Assembly: GCA_048772705.1 (NCBI GenBank)
Contig: JBLWGC010000188.1
Span: 1-20,918, forward strand
Length of the DNA stretch: 20,918 nucleotides
Origin: Leidyana gryllorum EB-2025a
Taxonomy: Eukaryota; Apicomplexa
Reading direction: 5' to 3'
The stretch's first letter is position 1. Each line of letters starts with the position of its first letter. Both the position numbers and the translations under genes were made by a program. This document shows, piece by piece, positions 5,385 through 11,406 of the stretch. Below the pieces are notes generated by a model, which saw only the letters and a program-made list of their open reading frames with translations, ran no database searches and was not told where the DNA came from.

Positions 5385-5458
5385 GATGCGGATGGGACTC
5401 CAACCCACAACTCCCTGGTTCCGAAGACCTCATGCCCTATCCATTAGGCCACCGCCAA
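5385..5458 (-). tRNA. tRNA-Arg-TCG: tRNA-Arg(TCG), degraded
   Basis: GGCCTAATGGATAGGGC D-arm, loop CTTCGGA (TCG), 3' acceptor CCGCATC. The 5' acceptor TTGGCGG no longer pairs at its first three positions and the anticodon stem has two mismatches. Mirror copy at 7203. Confidence 0.65.
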
Positions 5459-5558
5459 CGGCATAAGCTTTGGTTATCTGGATACTGGTTGGGTGAAAGA
5501 GGAGACACCTCGGGGCAGCCCGCTTTCGTCCCACTCAAAAGTCGGATGCGTCCCGAAT

Positions 5559-5630
5559 GCGGTTGTGGCGCAATGGATAGCGCGTTGCCCTCCTAAGGCA
5601 AAGGTTGAGGGTTCGAGTCCCTCCAGCCGT
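5559..5630 (+). tRNA. tRNA-Arg-CCT: tRNA-Arg(CCT)
   Basis: Acceptor GCGGTTG/CAGCCGT, D-stem GCGC/GCGC, anticodon stem TTGCC/GGCAA with CTCCTAA (CCT), T-arm GAGGG TTCGAGT CCCTC. Fully folded. Identical mirror copy at 7030-7102. Confidence 0.95.
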
Positions 5631-5682
5631 TTCCTGCGTGCCTTCGTTTGTGCAAAGTGGAGCACAAACTAGTGAAAGTGAT

Positions 5683-5722
5683 GGCTTACTAAACGAATGC
5701 TCTGCCCCTAAGCCAAGAAGGC
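5683..5722 (-). pseudogene. tRNA-Thr(AGT) 5' half
   Basis: GCCTTCTTGGCTTAGGGGC through loop TTTAGTAA, then abrupt loss of homology at the anticodon stem. The mirror fragment at 6938-6978 breaks at the same point. Confidence 0.7.
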
Positions 5723-5849
5723 AATGTTAGTTGGAGATCACGCATCAGTCCCTATTGACTGAAGTTACTGGAGCACATTGCACCGGTTCAATGACTTTCA
5801 CTGCTCCACCCAACGGTAAATAGGGTGTAACTAAGTTTAGAGCTTCCTT

Positions 5850-5898
5850 GCCGCCCTAGCTCAGTCGGTAGAGCGCAAGACTTTTAATCTTGCAGTCG
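5850..5898 (+). pseudogene. tRNA-Lys(TTT), truncated at the T-arm
   Basis: GCCGCCCTAGCTCAGTCGG through loop CTTTTAA and CAGTCGC, then switches to ctacacacttcc, the sequence upstream of Arg also seen at 441. The break marks the inner edge of the 5270-5897 inverted-repeat arm. Confidence 0.75.
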
Positions 5899-5930
5899 CT
5901 ACACACTTCCATTTGACGGCTCCGTTAGTC

Positions 5931-6002
5931 GGCGCTATGGCCTAATGGATATGGCATCGGTCTACGGAACCGGGGATTGTGGGTCCGAGGCCCATCCGCA
6001 TC
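5931..6002 (+). pseudogene. chimeric tRNA-Arg (ACG 5' part, TCG 3' part)
   Basis: The 5' three quarters match Arg(ACG) at 473 (GGCGCTATGGCC.., loop CTACGGA); the 3' end matches Arg(TCG) at 7203 (CCCATCCGCATC and its flank). The acceptor ends therefore do not pair (GGCGCTA/CCGCATC, three mismatches). Looks like recombination between paralogues. Confidence 0.7.
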
Positions 6003-6083
6003 ATAGCCTCTCACTCGGAAGACGTTCCGTTTCGACCGAGGCAAGCTTGCTAGCTGTATGAGAGCCGCTGCCCCGTATGTCGA

Positions 6084-6150
6084 GTTGAAGTGCTAGTGGT
6101 ATCAGTTTCCTTCGTCTGTGGAAGTGCTCGATTCGATCCCCGAACAGTCC
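6084..6150 (+). pseudogene. tRNA-Pro-derived relic
   Basis: GTGCTAGTGGTATCAGTTTCC, a decayed CGTCTG loop, and a Pro-like 3' end CGATCCCCGAACAGTCC. Followed by GTTTTTG, one of very few T-runs next to a tRNA relic here. Confidence 0.5.
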
Positions 6151-6227
6151 GTTTTTGAGTAGGTTGCAGACAGCTGGGAGCATAAATTGCCCGAGTCTCT
6201 CGGGGGTGCTGCAGATTTTTCGCAATT

Positions 6228-6298
6228 GCACTTGTGGTCTAAGGGTAAGATGCGACCCTTCCAAGGTCGTAACCCGGGTTCGAGTCCCGGCAGGTGCA
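6228..6298 (+). tRNA. tRNA-Gly-TCC: tRNA-Gly(TCC)
   Basis: Acceptor GCACTTG/CAGGTGC, A box TGGTCTAAGGGTAAGA, anticodon stem CGACC/GGTCG with CTTCCAA (TCC), T-arm CCGGG TTCGAGT CCCGG, discriminator A. The only intact Gly(TCC); apparently the parent form of the Gly relics. Confidence 0.95.
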
Positions 6299-6365
6299 GC
6301 CGTTTGTAGCTCGAACGACCTGTTTATCGGTGAAGAGAGGGGACGACTCAATACAATACAACGGT

Positions 6366-6445
6366 TGACAAGAGTGGGATTCGAACCCACGCCCTTTCGG
6401 ACTGCGGCCTGAACACAGCGCCTTGGACCACTCGGCCATCTTGCC
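6366..6445 (-). tRNA. tRNA-Leu-CAG: tRNA-Leu(CAG)
   Basis: Cleanest Leu(CAG): GGCAAGA/TCTTGTC, A box TGGCCGAGTGG, loop TTCAGGC, variable arm GTCCGAAAGGGC, T-arm GTGGG TTCGAAT CCCAC, discriminator A. Confidence 0.95.
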
Positions 6446-6541
6446 GCAGTGTTGTTGGTTCGTCGCTCCACCCGGTTTTTGTCCGTGGAATCTCGAAACT
6501 GGTAAGACGTCTGAGGCTAAAGGCCGGCGTGTCTGCGAGCG

Positions 6542-6622
6542 TCCGAGAAATGGGGCTCGAACCCGCGCGGAATCAACCAGTGGATCTTAAGGCCACCCCC
6601 TTAACCTCTCGGGCATTCTCGC
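6542..6622 (-). tRNA. tRNA-Leu-TAA: tRNA-Leu(TAA)
   Basis: Type II: GCGAGAA/TTCTCGG (one outer mismatch), A box TGCCCGAGAGGTTAAG, loop CTTAAGA (TAA), variable arm TGGTTGATTCCGC, T-arm GCGGG TTCGAGC CCCAT. Single copy. Its 3' end coincides with an Asp-like 5' end (tccgaga at 6542) on the plus strand. Confidence 0.85.
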
Positions 6623-6687
6623 AATGCAGCATAGAAATGAGTACTCTGGTGTTTCTGCGTTGAGCTGTCTGCAACCTACTTCAAAAC

Positions 6688-6720
6688 GGACTTTTTGAGA
6701 GTTGAATCGAGCACTTCTTC
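6688..6720 (-). pseudogene. tRNA-Pro 3' fragment
   Basis: B-box remnant GTGCTCGATTCAACTC with AAAAAGTCC end, matching the 3' part of the relic at 6084-6150 in reverse. Confidence 0.4.
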
Positions 6721-6736
6721 TAGCAAGCTTGCCTCG

Positions 6737-6809
6737 CACCGCCCGCGGGGCTCGAACCCGCGACTGCAAGATTAAAAGTCTTGCGCTCTACCGACTGAGC
6801 TAGGGCGGC
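6737..6809 (-). tRNA. tRNA-Lys-TTT: tRNA-Lys(TTT)
   Basis: GCCGCCC/GGGCGGT acceptor, D-arm GCTC/GAGC, anticodon stem CAAGA/TCTTG with CTTTTAA (TTT), T-arm GCGGG TTCGAGC CCCGC. Complete, 73 bases. Flanks (ggaagctctaaacttagtt) recur at 20517. Confidence 0.95.
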
Positions 6810-6937
6810 AAGGAAGCTCTAAACTTAGTTACACCCTATTTACCGTTGGGTGGAGCAGTGAAAGTCATTGAACCGGTGCAATGTGCTCCAGTAACTTCAG
6901 TCAATAGGGACTGATGCGTGATCTCCAACTAAACATC

Positions 6938-6978
6938 GCCTTCTTAGCTTAGGGGCAGAGCATTCGTTTAGTAAGCGA
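6938..6978 (+). pseudogene. tRNA-Thr(AGT) 5' half
   Basis: GCCTTCTTAGCTTAGGGGC to TTTAGTAAGCGA, then unrelated sequence. Mirror image of 5683-5722. Confidence 0.7.
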
Positions 6979-7029
6979 TCACTTTCACCAGTTTGTGCTC
7001 CACTTTGCACAAAACGAAGGCACGCAGGA

Positions 7030-7102
7030 AACGGCTGGAGGGACTCGAACCCTCAACCTTTGCCTTAGGAGGGCAACGCGCTATCCATTGCGCCACAACC
7101 GC
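7030..7102 (-). tRNA. tRNA-Arg-CCT: tRNA-Arg(CCT)
   Basis: Same complete cloverleaf as 5559-5630 in the opposite orientation (GCGGTTG/CAGCCGT, loop CTCCTAA). Unlike the plus copy, its downstream flank contains a TTTT (around 7012), a possible Pol III stop. Confidence 0.95.
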
Positions 7103-7202
7103 ATTCGGGACGCATCCGACTTTTGAGTGGGACGAAAGCGGGCTGCCCCGAGGTGTCTCCTCTTTCACCCAACCAGTATCCAGATAACCGAAGCCTATCC
7201 AT

Positions 7203-7274
7203 GGTGCGTGTGAAAAAATGGATAGGGCATCGGTCTTCGGAACCGGAGTTGTGGGTTCGAGTCCCATCCGCATC
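7203..7274 (+). tRNA. tRNA-Arg-TCG: tRNA-Arg(TCG)
   Basis: Loop CTTCGGA (TCG) on TCGGT/ACCGG, T-arm GTGGG TTCGAGT CCCAT, acceptor GGTGCGT/CCGCATC (6 of 7). The D-arm GGCCTAATGG is replaced by GAAAAAATGG, destroying the A box, so transcription is doubtful. Confidence 0.75.
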
Positions 7275-7341
7275 ATAGCCTCTCACGCGAAAGACGTTCC
7301 GCAAGCTTGCTAGCTGTATGGGGAGCCACCGCGCATGTCGA

Positions 7342-7380
7342 GTTGGAGTGCTCGTGATATGATTTTCCTTCACATGGAGA
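7342..7380 (+). pseudogene. tRNA-Pro 5' fragment
   Basis: GTGCTCGTGATATGATTTTCC, mirror image of the relic at 5236-5300. It breaks off at the boundary of the inverted repeat and runs into the Asn flank. Confidence 0.4.
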
Positions 7381-7393
7381 GTGCCTCTGAAAC

Positions 7394-7466
7394 CGGTCCT
7401 GGCAGGCTTCGAACCTACGACTTTATGGTTAACAGCTACACGCTCTGCCGACTGAGCTACAAGACC
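7394..7466 (-). tRNA. tRNA-Asn-GTT: tRNA-Asn(GTT)
   Basis: GGTCTTG/CAGGACC acceptor, A box TAGCTCAGTCGGC, loop CTGTTAA. Anticodon stem has an A-C mismatch (GTAG/CCAT) and the T-stem has one (GTAGG..CCTGC). Confidence 0.85.
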
Positions 7467-7582
7467 CAGTTACAATGGTTCAGAGCTTAGTATAGAGATC
7501 CTCCTTTTTGACCCGCAGGATTCTGCACCACGTCTTAAAAAGAGGGTACGGCTCTCGGCTAAAGCTGCAGCTGAGGGAGTTG

Positions 7583-7655
7583 TCCACTGTAGTCTAAGTG
7601 GCTAGGATATGCGGCTTTCACCCGCACGATCCGGGTTCGAGTCCCGGCAGTGGAA
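7583..7655 (+). tRNA. tRNA-Glu-TTC: tRNA-Glu(TTC)
   Basis: Best Glu copy: TCCACTG/CAGTGGA, A box TAGTCTAAGTGGCTAGGA, stem TGCGG/CCGCA with CTTTCAC (TTC), T-arm CCGGG TTCGAGT CCCGG. Discriminator A. Paired with a divergent Lys at 7717. Confidence 0.95.
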
Positions 7656-7716
7656 ATCCAGCTGAGCGAGTTCCGTAGGTAACAGTTCCATTCTTACTCC
7701 CACGGAGATAGATCCA

Positions 7717-7789
7717 CACCGCCCGCGGGGCTCGAACCCGCGACTGCAAGATTAAGAGTCTTGCGCTCTACCGACTGAGCTAGGGCGGC
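7717..7789 (-). tRNA. tRNA-Lys-CTT: tRNA-Lys(CTT)
   Basis: As Lys(TTT) but loop CTCTTAA, anticodon CTT. Complete cloverleaf GCCGCCC/GGGCGGT with T-arm GCGGG TTCGAGC CCCGC. Confidence 0.95.
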
Positions 7790-7842
7790 AGGAAAGCAAG
7801 GACACAAAACCCGATAGCCTGACATTTGAAGTGGCTCCGCTC

Positions 7843-7913
7843 TCAGAGCTGGTACCCACAGGTCGTTCGCGTGGCAGGCGGGACTACTCTTTGATACCAT
7901 GTCGGAGGCGCGT
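7843..7913 (-). pseudogene. possible tRNA-Gly(GCC)-like relic
   Basis: Reverse strand holds CCGCCTGCCACGCG, an anticodon arm like metazoan Gly(GCC), preceded by a TGGTATCA D-arm remnant. The T-arm and acceptor are not convincing. Not closely related to the Gly(GCC) at 8248. Confidence 0.3.
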
Positions 7914-8000
7914 GACCCCCCAACCTTGGAGCCCAGCCTTTCCATTCTCTAGCTTCAAACAGACAGGAAACGCTTGAAGTGGCGGGACAGACACCGAGCT

Positions 8001-8080
8001 GGGGGGACGGCTGAGGGGTCTAAGGCGCTGTATGCAAGTCGCACTCCGAGAGGACGTGGGTCCGAATCCCGACTCTTTCC
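8001..8080 (+). pseudogene. type II tRNA-Leu-like copy (CAA triplet)
   Basis: A box ACGGCTGAGGGGTCTAAGG, variable arm TCCGAGAGGAC and T-arm GTGGG TCCGAAT CCCGA identify a Leu body. The anticodon arm CTGTA TGCAAGT CGCAC is poorly paired; the triplet reads CAA. Single copy. Confidence 0.55.
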
Positions 8081-8117
8081 AGGCTGCGCCTCACACGGGA
8101 AAAAGAAAGGTTCTGAT

Positions 8118-8187
8118 TGAGCCCAGAGTGATTCGAAAACCCACCTTCTGATCTGGAGTCAGACGCGCTACGTTGCGCCATCGGCCC
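8118..8187 (-). tRNA. tRNA-Trp-CCA: tRNA-Trp(CCA)
   Basis: GGGCCGA/TGGGCTC acceptor (one mismatch), D-arm GCGC AACGTA GCGC, anticodon stem TCTGA/TCAGA with CTCCAGA (CCA). The T-arm is short and imperfect (TTTTCGAATCACTC). Only recognisable full Trp. Confidence 0.85.
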
Positions 8188-8247
8188 AAGACCATCCCCC
8201 GCTCCAGACTCATTACTTTGTGGTCAGGGATGGAAAATGCGTGTCAG

Positions 8248-8318
8248 GCATCTGTGGTCTAGTGGTAGAATGTCTCGTTGCCATCGAGACGACCCGGGTT
8301 CGATTCCCGGCAGATGCA
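8248..8318 (+). tRNA. tRNA-Gly-GCC: tRNA-Gly(GCC)
   Basis: GCATCTG/CAGATGC acceptor, A box TGGTCTAGTGGTAGAA, stem TCTCG/CGAGA with TTGCCAT (GCC), T-arm CCGGG TTCGATT CCCGG. Perfect cloverleaf. Confidence 0.97.
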
Positions 8319-8341
8319 GAGGAGATGGCACATGGTTGATT

Positions 8342-8386
8342 GTGCCACGCCAGGCCCAGTAGATTTCTAGTCTACCCCCTAACCCG
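8342..8386 (-). pseudogene. tRNA-Ser(AGA) fragment
   Basis: Anticodon arm and part of the variable arm (GTAGACTAGAAATCTAC, GGGCCTGGC). Ends missing. Followed by the same tacggttta flank seen next to the Ser relic at 1-30. Confidence 0.65.
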
Positions 8387-8424
8387 TCACATACGGTTTA
8401 GCAAGCTTGACTCGGACTTCTCGC

Positions 8425-8486
8425 GCTGCCCGCACCTGCGGTCTCCCATCAAAAGTCTTGCGCTCTACCGACGGACTTGGGGCGGC
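8425..8486 (-). pseudogene. tRNA-Lys-derived pseudogene
   Basis: GCCGCCCCAAGTCCGTCGG, then GAGCGCAAGACTTTTGATGGG and a decayed T-arm, 62 bases. Same form as 101-164 and 17929-17987. Confidence 0.6.
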
Positions 8487-8586
8487 GACGAAGCTCGGAC
8501 TTAGTAACAAATTCCATTCGTATTGATCGTTGAATCTTGGGCCTTCTTCGGGTACAGGGAGAAGCTGTATCAGAGATGCATTCACT

Positions 8587-8660
8587 TGGTCACGCCCGGG
8601 CTCCAATTGCGGACTCAGAACTTATTAGGCTCACGCTCTGGCCGCCTGAAGTACGCGACC
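8587..8660 (-). tRNA. tRNA-Ile-AAT: tRNA-Ile(AAT), degraded
   Basis: GGTCGCG acceptor, loop CTAATAA (AAT) and 3' CGTGACC/A match Ile at 17754. The D-loop is altered (ACTTCAGGCGGCC), the anticodon stem has a mismatch and the T-loop reads ATTGGAGC. Confidence 0.65.
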
Positions 8661-8840
8661 GCTTCAGAGTTGAGGTGAACAGTCACTAGCCGAAGGAGCC
8701 GACTGATGTGTTCAGCAAAGCCTTATGATTGGTACTGAACCGGCCACTCCGGTCATTCCAAAGGCAAATACTGACATCGAGAAGGGGCACTACCAATTGG
8801 CACGGGATTCCTGATGGAATGTGTAGCCCGTTCCACTCTC
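8661..8840. other. spacer with no recognised tRNA
   Basis: About 180 bases between Ile and Ser. I see no A/B box pair, hairpin or repeat shared with the other blocks. Confidence 0.5.
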
Positions 8841-8922
8841 GGCAAGGTGGCCGAGTGGTTAAGGCGGCGGCCTGCTAAGCCGTTGGGTTTCACCCGCGTG
8901 AGTTCGAATCTCACCCTTGTCG
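8841..8922 (+). tRNA. tRNA-Ser-GCT: tRNA-Ser(GCT)
   Basis: Type II, GGCAAGG/CCTTGTC fully paired (one G-T), A box TGGCCGAGTGGTTAAGG, loop CTGCTAA (GCT) on GCGGC/GCCGT, variable arm TTGGGTTTCACCCGC, T-arm GTGAG TTCGAAT CTCAC, G discriminator. Parent form of the GCC-anticodon bodies. Confidence 0.95.
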
Positions 8923-8973
8923 GTAGCATTTGGGAAAAAGCGCAACTCCTTCAATGATTCAAGGGAGCTTTCT

Positions 8974-9020
8974 GTCCGACCCAAATCCAACGTCTACGCT
9001 GGGCGCTATAGACAGGAGCC
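8974..9020 (-). pseudogene. tRNA-Asn-derived hairpin relic
   Basis: Third copy of the Ser-Gln interval element: GGCTCCTGTCTATAGCGCCC AGCGTAGAC on the minus strand, hairpin GTCTA/TAGAC, then a GTTGGATTTGGG vestige. Confidence 0.45.
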
Positions 9021-9125
9021 ACCTAAAACATTTCAGAGGTCTGTAGAGAGACCCGTGTTGCGTGAGCCAGTTGAGGAAGCGCTAGTACGGATAATTCAGC
9101 AGACTCTTCTGGGATGGGCTGAACC

Positions 9126-9197
9126 GGTTGCGTGGTGTAGTGGTTAGCACTGGAGACTCTGAATCTCCCGACCTAGGTTCGATTCCCGGCGCGACCT
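9126..9197 (+). tRNA. tRNA-Gln-CTG: tRNA-Gln(CTG)
   Basis: GGTTGCG/CGCGACC acceptor, A box TGGTGTAGTGGTTAGC, stem GGAGA/TCTCC with CTCTGAA (CTG), T-arm CTAGG TTCGATT CCCGG. Complete, T discriminator. Confidence 0.95.
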
Positions 9198-9248
9198 TGG
9201 AACTGGTCCTCACTACTTCGTAAAACCTGGCCACTTCCTTTGGTCCGT

Positions 9249-9321
9249 GAAGCCATGGTCTAGTGGTTACGACGTCTGCTTAACACGCAGAAGGTCCCGA
9301 GTTCGATCCTCGGTGGCTGTA
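9249..9321 (+). tRNA. tRNA-Val-AAC: tRNA-Val(AAC)
   Basis: Loop TTAACAC (AAC) on TCTGC/GCAGA, T-arm CCGAG TTCGATC CTCGG complete. The acceptor start GAAGCCA differs from GCAGCCA at one base, leaving one mismatch with TGGCTGT. Confidence 0.9.
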
Positions 9322-9379
9322 GCTCGCAACTTTCAGAATGATAGCATGATGAGTTTGTCGGCGGTTCCGATTTCGACCC

Positions 9380-9452
9380 TGGGAGTGGAGAGGATCGAAC
9401 TCTCGACTTCAGGATTATGAGACCTACGCGCTACCGACTGCGCTACACTCCC
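9380..9452 (-). tRNA. tRNA-eMet-CAT: elongator tRNA-Met(CAT)
   Basis: GGGAGTG/CACTCCC acceptor, D-arm AGCGCAGTCGGTAGCGC, loop CTCATAA (CAT) with the T-T pair below the loop also seen in other eukaryotic elongator Met tRNAs, T-arm GAGAG TTCGATC CTCTC. Confidence 0.93.
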
Positions 9453-9528
9453 CCTCCGACTTTCTCCGAGGAATCACCTGAATCCAGAACCATGCTGCCA
9501 GGCAGGTTGGGTCAAGATACAACAAAGC

Positions 9529-9600
9529 GGGCTGTTCTGGGAATGGAACCTAGGACTTCTTCCACCCGACGGAAGTATCATACCACTACACCAAACAGCC
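9529..9600 (-). tRNA. tRNA-Pro-CGG: tRNA-Pro(CGG)
   Basis: GGCTGTT/AACAGCC, A box TTGGTGTAGTGGTATGA, perfect stem CTTCC/GGAAG with GTCGGGT (CGG). T-loop TTCCATT has C at position 57. Inverted relative at 16476. Confidence 0.85.
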
Positions 9601-9688
9601 GCCTGTCGTTCGTGCAACCCGCTGAAGACAGTTTAAAAAGTGGTCATCCTATGTTGAGAACCAACAAATGCGATGGGGTATGCACCAC

Positions 9689-9761
9689 GGGCGGCTAGCT
9701 CAGATGGTAGGGCGCTAGCTTCGCATGCGAGAGGTACTGGGATCGACACCCAGGTCGTCCA
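9689..9761 (+). tRNA. tRNA-Ala-CGC: tRNA-Ala(CGC)
   Basis: GGGCGGC/GTCGTCC, loop TTCGCAT (CGC). D-arm reads GGTAGGGC and the anticodon stem CTAGC/GCGAG has one mismatch; T-loop ATCGACA. Confidence 0.8.
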
Positions 9762-9775
9762 AAGGACCTACGGCT

Positions 9776-9832
9776 GCACGTGGCGGGACCCAAACAAACT
9801 TACATCTTTGAAGGGTCGCAGACCACAAGTGC
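9776..9832 (-). pseudogene. D-arm-less tRNA-Gly relic
   Basis: Reverse copy of the Gly relic (GCACTTGTGGTCTGCGACCC, CTTCAAA loop). Sits between Ala and an Asn fragment as elsewhere. Confidence 0.6.
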
Positions 9833-9859
9833 CATTGGGAGAGCAGCGCACTCAGTGTT

Positions 9860-9903
9860 TGGTGGTTAACAGCCGCACGCTCTGCCGACTGAGCTACAAG
9901 GCC
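9860..9903 (-). pseudogene. tRNA-Asn(GTT) 5' half
   Basis: GGCCTTGTAGCTCAGTCGGC to loop CTGTTAACCAC, then directly into the flank normally found 3' of Asn. The T-arm is deleted. Marks the inner edge of the large inverted repeat. Confidence 0.7.
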
Positions 9904-9999
9904 CAGCTACAATGGTTCAGAGGTTAGTAGAGAGACCCTCCTCTTCCTACAACAGTTCGTACGGGGTGCCCGAGGGAAGGTGTAATCAGTTACACTCTT

Positions 10000-10081
10000 G
10001 GCAAGGTGGCCGAGCGGTTAAGGCGGCGGCCTGCCAAGCCCTTGGGTTTTACCCGCGTGAGTTCGAATCTCACCGTTGTCG
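10000..10081 (+). tRNA. serine-type tRNA with GCC (Gly) anticodon
   Basis: Inverted twin of 4835-4916. Type II Ser body, A box TGGCCGAGCGGTTAAGG, variable arm TTGGGTTTTACCCGC, T-arm GTGAG TTCGAAT CTCAC, loop CTGCCAA (GCC). One anticodon-stem mismatch (GCGGC/GCCCT) and one acceptor G-G mismatch (GGCAAGG/CGTTGTC). Confidence 0.75.
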
Positions 10082-10120
10082 GCAGCACTCGCGGACAGCG
10101 CAATTGCTTCAATGATTGAG

Positions 10121-10170
10121 GTGTCCGACTCGAATCCAACTGTTTACGCTGGGGGCTGTAAACAAGAGCC
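10121..10170 (-). pseudogene. tRNA-Asn-derived hairpin relic
   Basis: Inverted twin of 4751-4800: GGCTCTTGTTTACAGCC start, TGTTTAC/GTAAACA hairpin, GGATTCGAGTCGG vestige, and the Asn upstream flank beyond 10170. Confidence 0.5.
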
Positions 10171-10263
10171 AGTTACAATACTTCAGAGGTTGGTAGAGAG
10201 ACCCGTGTTGCATGTGTCCAGTTGAGGGAGCGCTAGTCCCACTCTTCTGGGATGGGCTGAACC

Positions 10264-10332
10264 GGTTGCGTCCTAGGTGGTTAGCACTGGACACTTTGGA
10301 TTTCCCGACCTGGGTTCGATCCCAACCCGACC
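10264..10332 (+). tRNA. tRNA-Gln-TTG: tRNA-Gln(TTG), degraded
   Basis: GGTTGCGTCCTAGGTGG start, loop CTTTGGA (TTG), stem GGACA/TTTCC with one mismatch, damaged T-stem CTGGG/CCAAC, acceptor end CCCGACC. Twin of 4587-4656, sharing its lesions. Confidence 0.65.
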
Positions 10333-10397
10333 CTTGAACTGGTCCTCACTACTCCCTGAAGCTTCGCCACTTCTTTTGGGCTGCGGGAACCATCGAT

Positions 10398-10469
10398 GCA
10401 GCCATGGTCTAGTGGTTACGACGTCTGCTTAACACGCAGAAGGTCCCAAGTTCGATCCTCGTGGCTGTA
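10398..10469 (+). tRNA. tRNA-Val-AAC: tRNA-Val(AAC)
   Basis: GCAGCCA/TGGCTGT acceptor, A box TGGTCTAGTGGTTACGA, loop TTAACAC (AAC). T-arm CCAAG TTCGATC CTCG lacks one base. Confidence 0.85.
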
Positions 10470-10520
10470 GCTCGCAACTTTCAGCAAGCACCAAAAAAGA
10501 CTCAAGCGAAACCAACTGTG

Positions 10521-10592
10521 CTCCGAGACCGGGAATCGAACCCGGGTCTTCCGCGTGACAGGCGGAAATACTGACCAATATACTATCTCGGA
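10521..10592 (-). tRNA. tRNA-Asp-GTC: tRNA-Asp(GTC)
   Basis: The intact Asp: TCCGAGA/TCTCGGA, A box TAGTATATTGGTCAGTA, stem TCCGC/GCGGA with CTGTCAC (GTC), T-arm CCGGG TTCGATT CCCGG, G discriminator. Confidence 0.96.
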
Positions 10593-10688
10593 CGCTAGTA
10601 AACATGACGGCCTCCAACCCCAAAAGTCTTTCCATATCCAGAATCCAAGAACAGAAAACTTATGAAGTGACGAGCCAAGAAGACTCCG

Positions 10689-10768
10689 CCCAAGATGGCC
10701 GAGTGGTCCAAGGCGCTGTGTTAAGGCCGCAGTCCGAGAGGGCGTGGGTTCGAATCCCACTCTTGTCA
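10689..10768 (+). tRNA. tRNA-Leu-AAG: tRNA-Leu(AAG)
   Basis: Type II, loop TTAAGGC (AAG), T-arm GTGGG TTCGAAT CCCAC, variable arm GTCCGAGAGGGC, A discriminator. Acceptor start CCCAAGA loses two outer pairs, exactly as in twin 4154. Confidence 0.85.
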
Positions 10769-10828
10769 GCCGTTGTATCGGCTCTCGGTCAGCCACTGGA
10801 TGCAATAGGTCTTCCATGTAGAGTGGAT

Positions 10829-10898
10829 GGGCGGCTAGCTCAGATTGTAGAGCGCTCGCTCGCATGCGAGAGGTACTGGATCGATACCAAGTCGTCCA
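10829..10898 (+). tRNA. tRNA-Ala(CGC), six-base anticodon loop
   Basis: GGGCGGC/GTCGTCC with stem CTCGC/GCGAG, but the loop is TCGCAT, one T short, and the T-arm has lost bases (CTGG ATCGAT ACCAA). Probably inactive. Confidence 0.65.
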
Positions 10899-10911
10899 AA
10901 GTACGTACGGC

Positions 10912-10965
10912 TGCATGGGGGACCCAAACAAACTTCCATCTTTGAAGGGTCGCAGACCAGAAGTG
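10912..10965 (-). pseudogene. D-arm-less tRNA-Gly relic
   Basis: GCACTTCTGGTCTGCGACCC with loop CTTCAAA; T-arm replaced. Twin of 3951-4008. Confidence 0.6.
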
Positions 10966-11010
10966 CCATTAGGAGAGCAGCGCACTCAGTGTTTGGTGTG
11001 CCTCCGAAAA

Positions 11011-11084
11011 CGGTCCTGGCAGGTTTCTAAACCTGCGACTTTGTGGTTAACAGCCACACGCTCTGCCGACTGAGCTACAAGACC
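11011..11084 (-). tRNA. tRNA-Asn-GTT: tRNA-Asn(GTT)
   Basis: GGTCTTG/CAGGACC, A box TAGCTCAGTCGGC, stem GTGG/CCAC with CTGTTAA, T-stem GCAGG/CCTGC. The T-loop is TTTAGAAA, one base too long, which breaks the B box. Confidence 0.8.
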
Positions 11085-11203
11085 CAGCTGCAATGTTTCA
11101 GAGGTTAGTATGGAGATCCTCCCTTATTCTACTGCAGGATTCTGCAATCATGTCTTGTCAAAAGGGTACGGCTCTCGGCTAAAGCTGCAGCTGAGGGAGT
11201 GGT

Positions 11204-11274
11204 AGTACTGTAGTCTGGAGTGGCTAGGATATGCGCTCACCCGCACGATCCGGGTTCAGGTCCCGGCAGTGGAA
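11204..11274 (+). pseudogene. tRNA-Glu with anticodon-loop deletion
   Basis: D-arm GGCTAGGA and T-arm CCGGG TTCAGGT CCCGG, CAGTGGA end. The anticodon region reads ATGCGCTCACCCGCA, three bases short of the TGCGG CTCTCAC CCGCA form, and the acceptor start is AGTACTG. Confidence 0.7.
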
Positions 11275-11333
11275 ATCCAGCTGATGCGCTTGCAGGCAAC
11301 GGTTCCATTCTTACTTCCAGGGATATAGATCCA

Positions 11334-11406
11334 CACCGCCCGCGGGGCTCGAACCCGCAACTGCAAGATTAAGAGTCTTGCGCTCTACCGACTGAGCTAG
11401 GGCGGC
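11334..11406 (-). tRNA. tRNA-Lys-CTT: tRNA-Lys(CTT)
   Basis: GCCGCCC/GGGCGGT, loop CTCTTAA (CTT), T-arm GCGGG TTCGAGC CCCGC. Complete cloverleaf. Confidence 0.95.

Larger units (their letters stand above)
5270..5897 (+). repeat. left arm of short-spacer inverted repeat
   Basis: Pro-relic, Arg(TCG), Arg(CCT), Thr half and Lys mirrored at 6763-7375; mirrored coordinates sum to about 12,660. The spacer is about 865 bases and holds Arg-chimera, Gly(TCC), Leu(CAG) and Leu(TAA). Confidence 0.85.
6763..7375 (-). repeat. right arm of short-spacer inverted repeat
   Basis: Mirror of 5270-5897, with near-identical intergenic sequence (for example the stretch around 7110-7190 against 5465-5550). Confidence 0.85.
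9330..9850 (-). repeat. eMet-Pro-Ala-Gly inverted unit, copy 1
   Basis: Elongator Met, Pro(CGG), Ala(CGC) and Gly relic mirrored at 16225-16745; coordinate sums near 26,080. Confidence 0.8.

Noticed and set aside
7843-7913. Functional second class of tRNA-Gly(GCC)
   Set aside because: Only the anticodon arm is convincing; acceptor and T-arm do not pair. Kept in the list as a low-confidence relic only.
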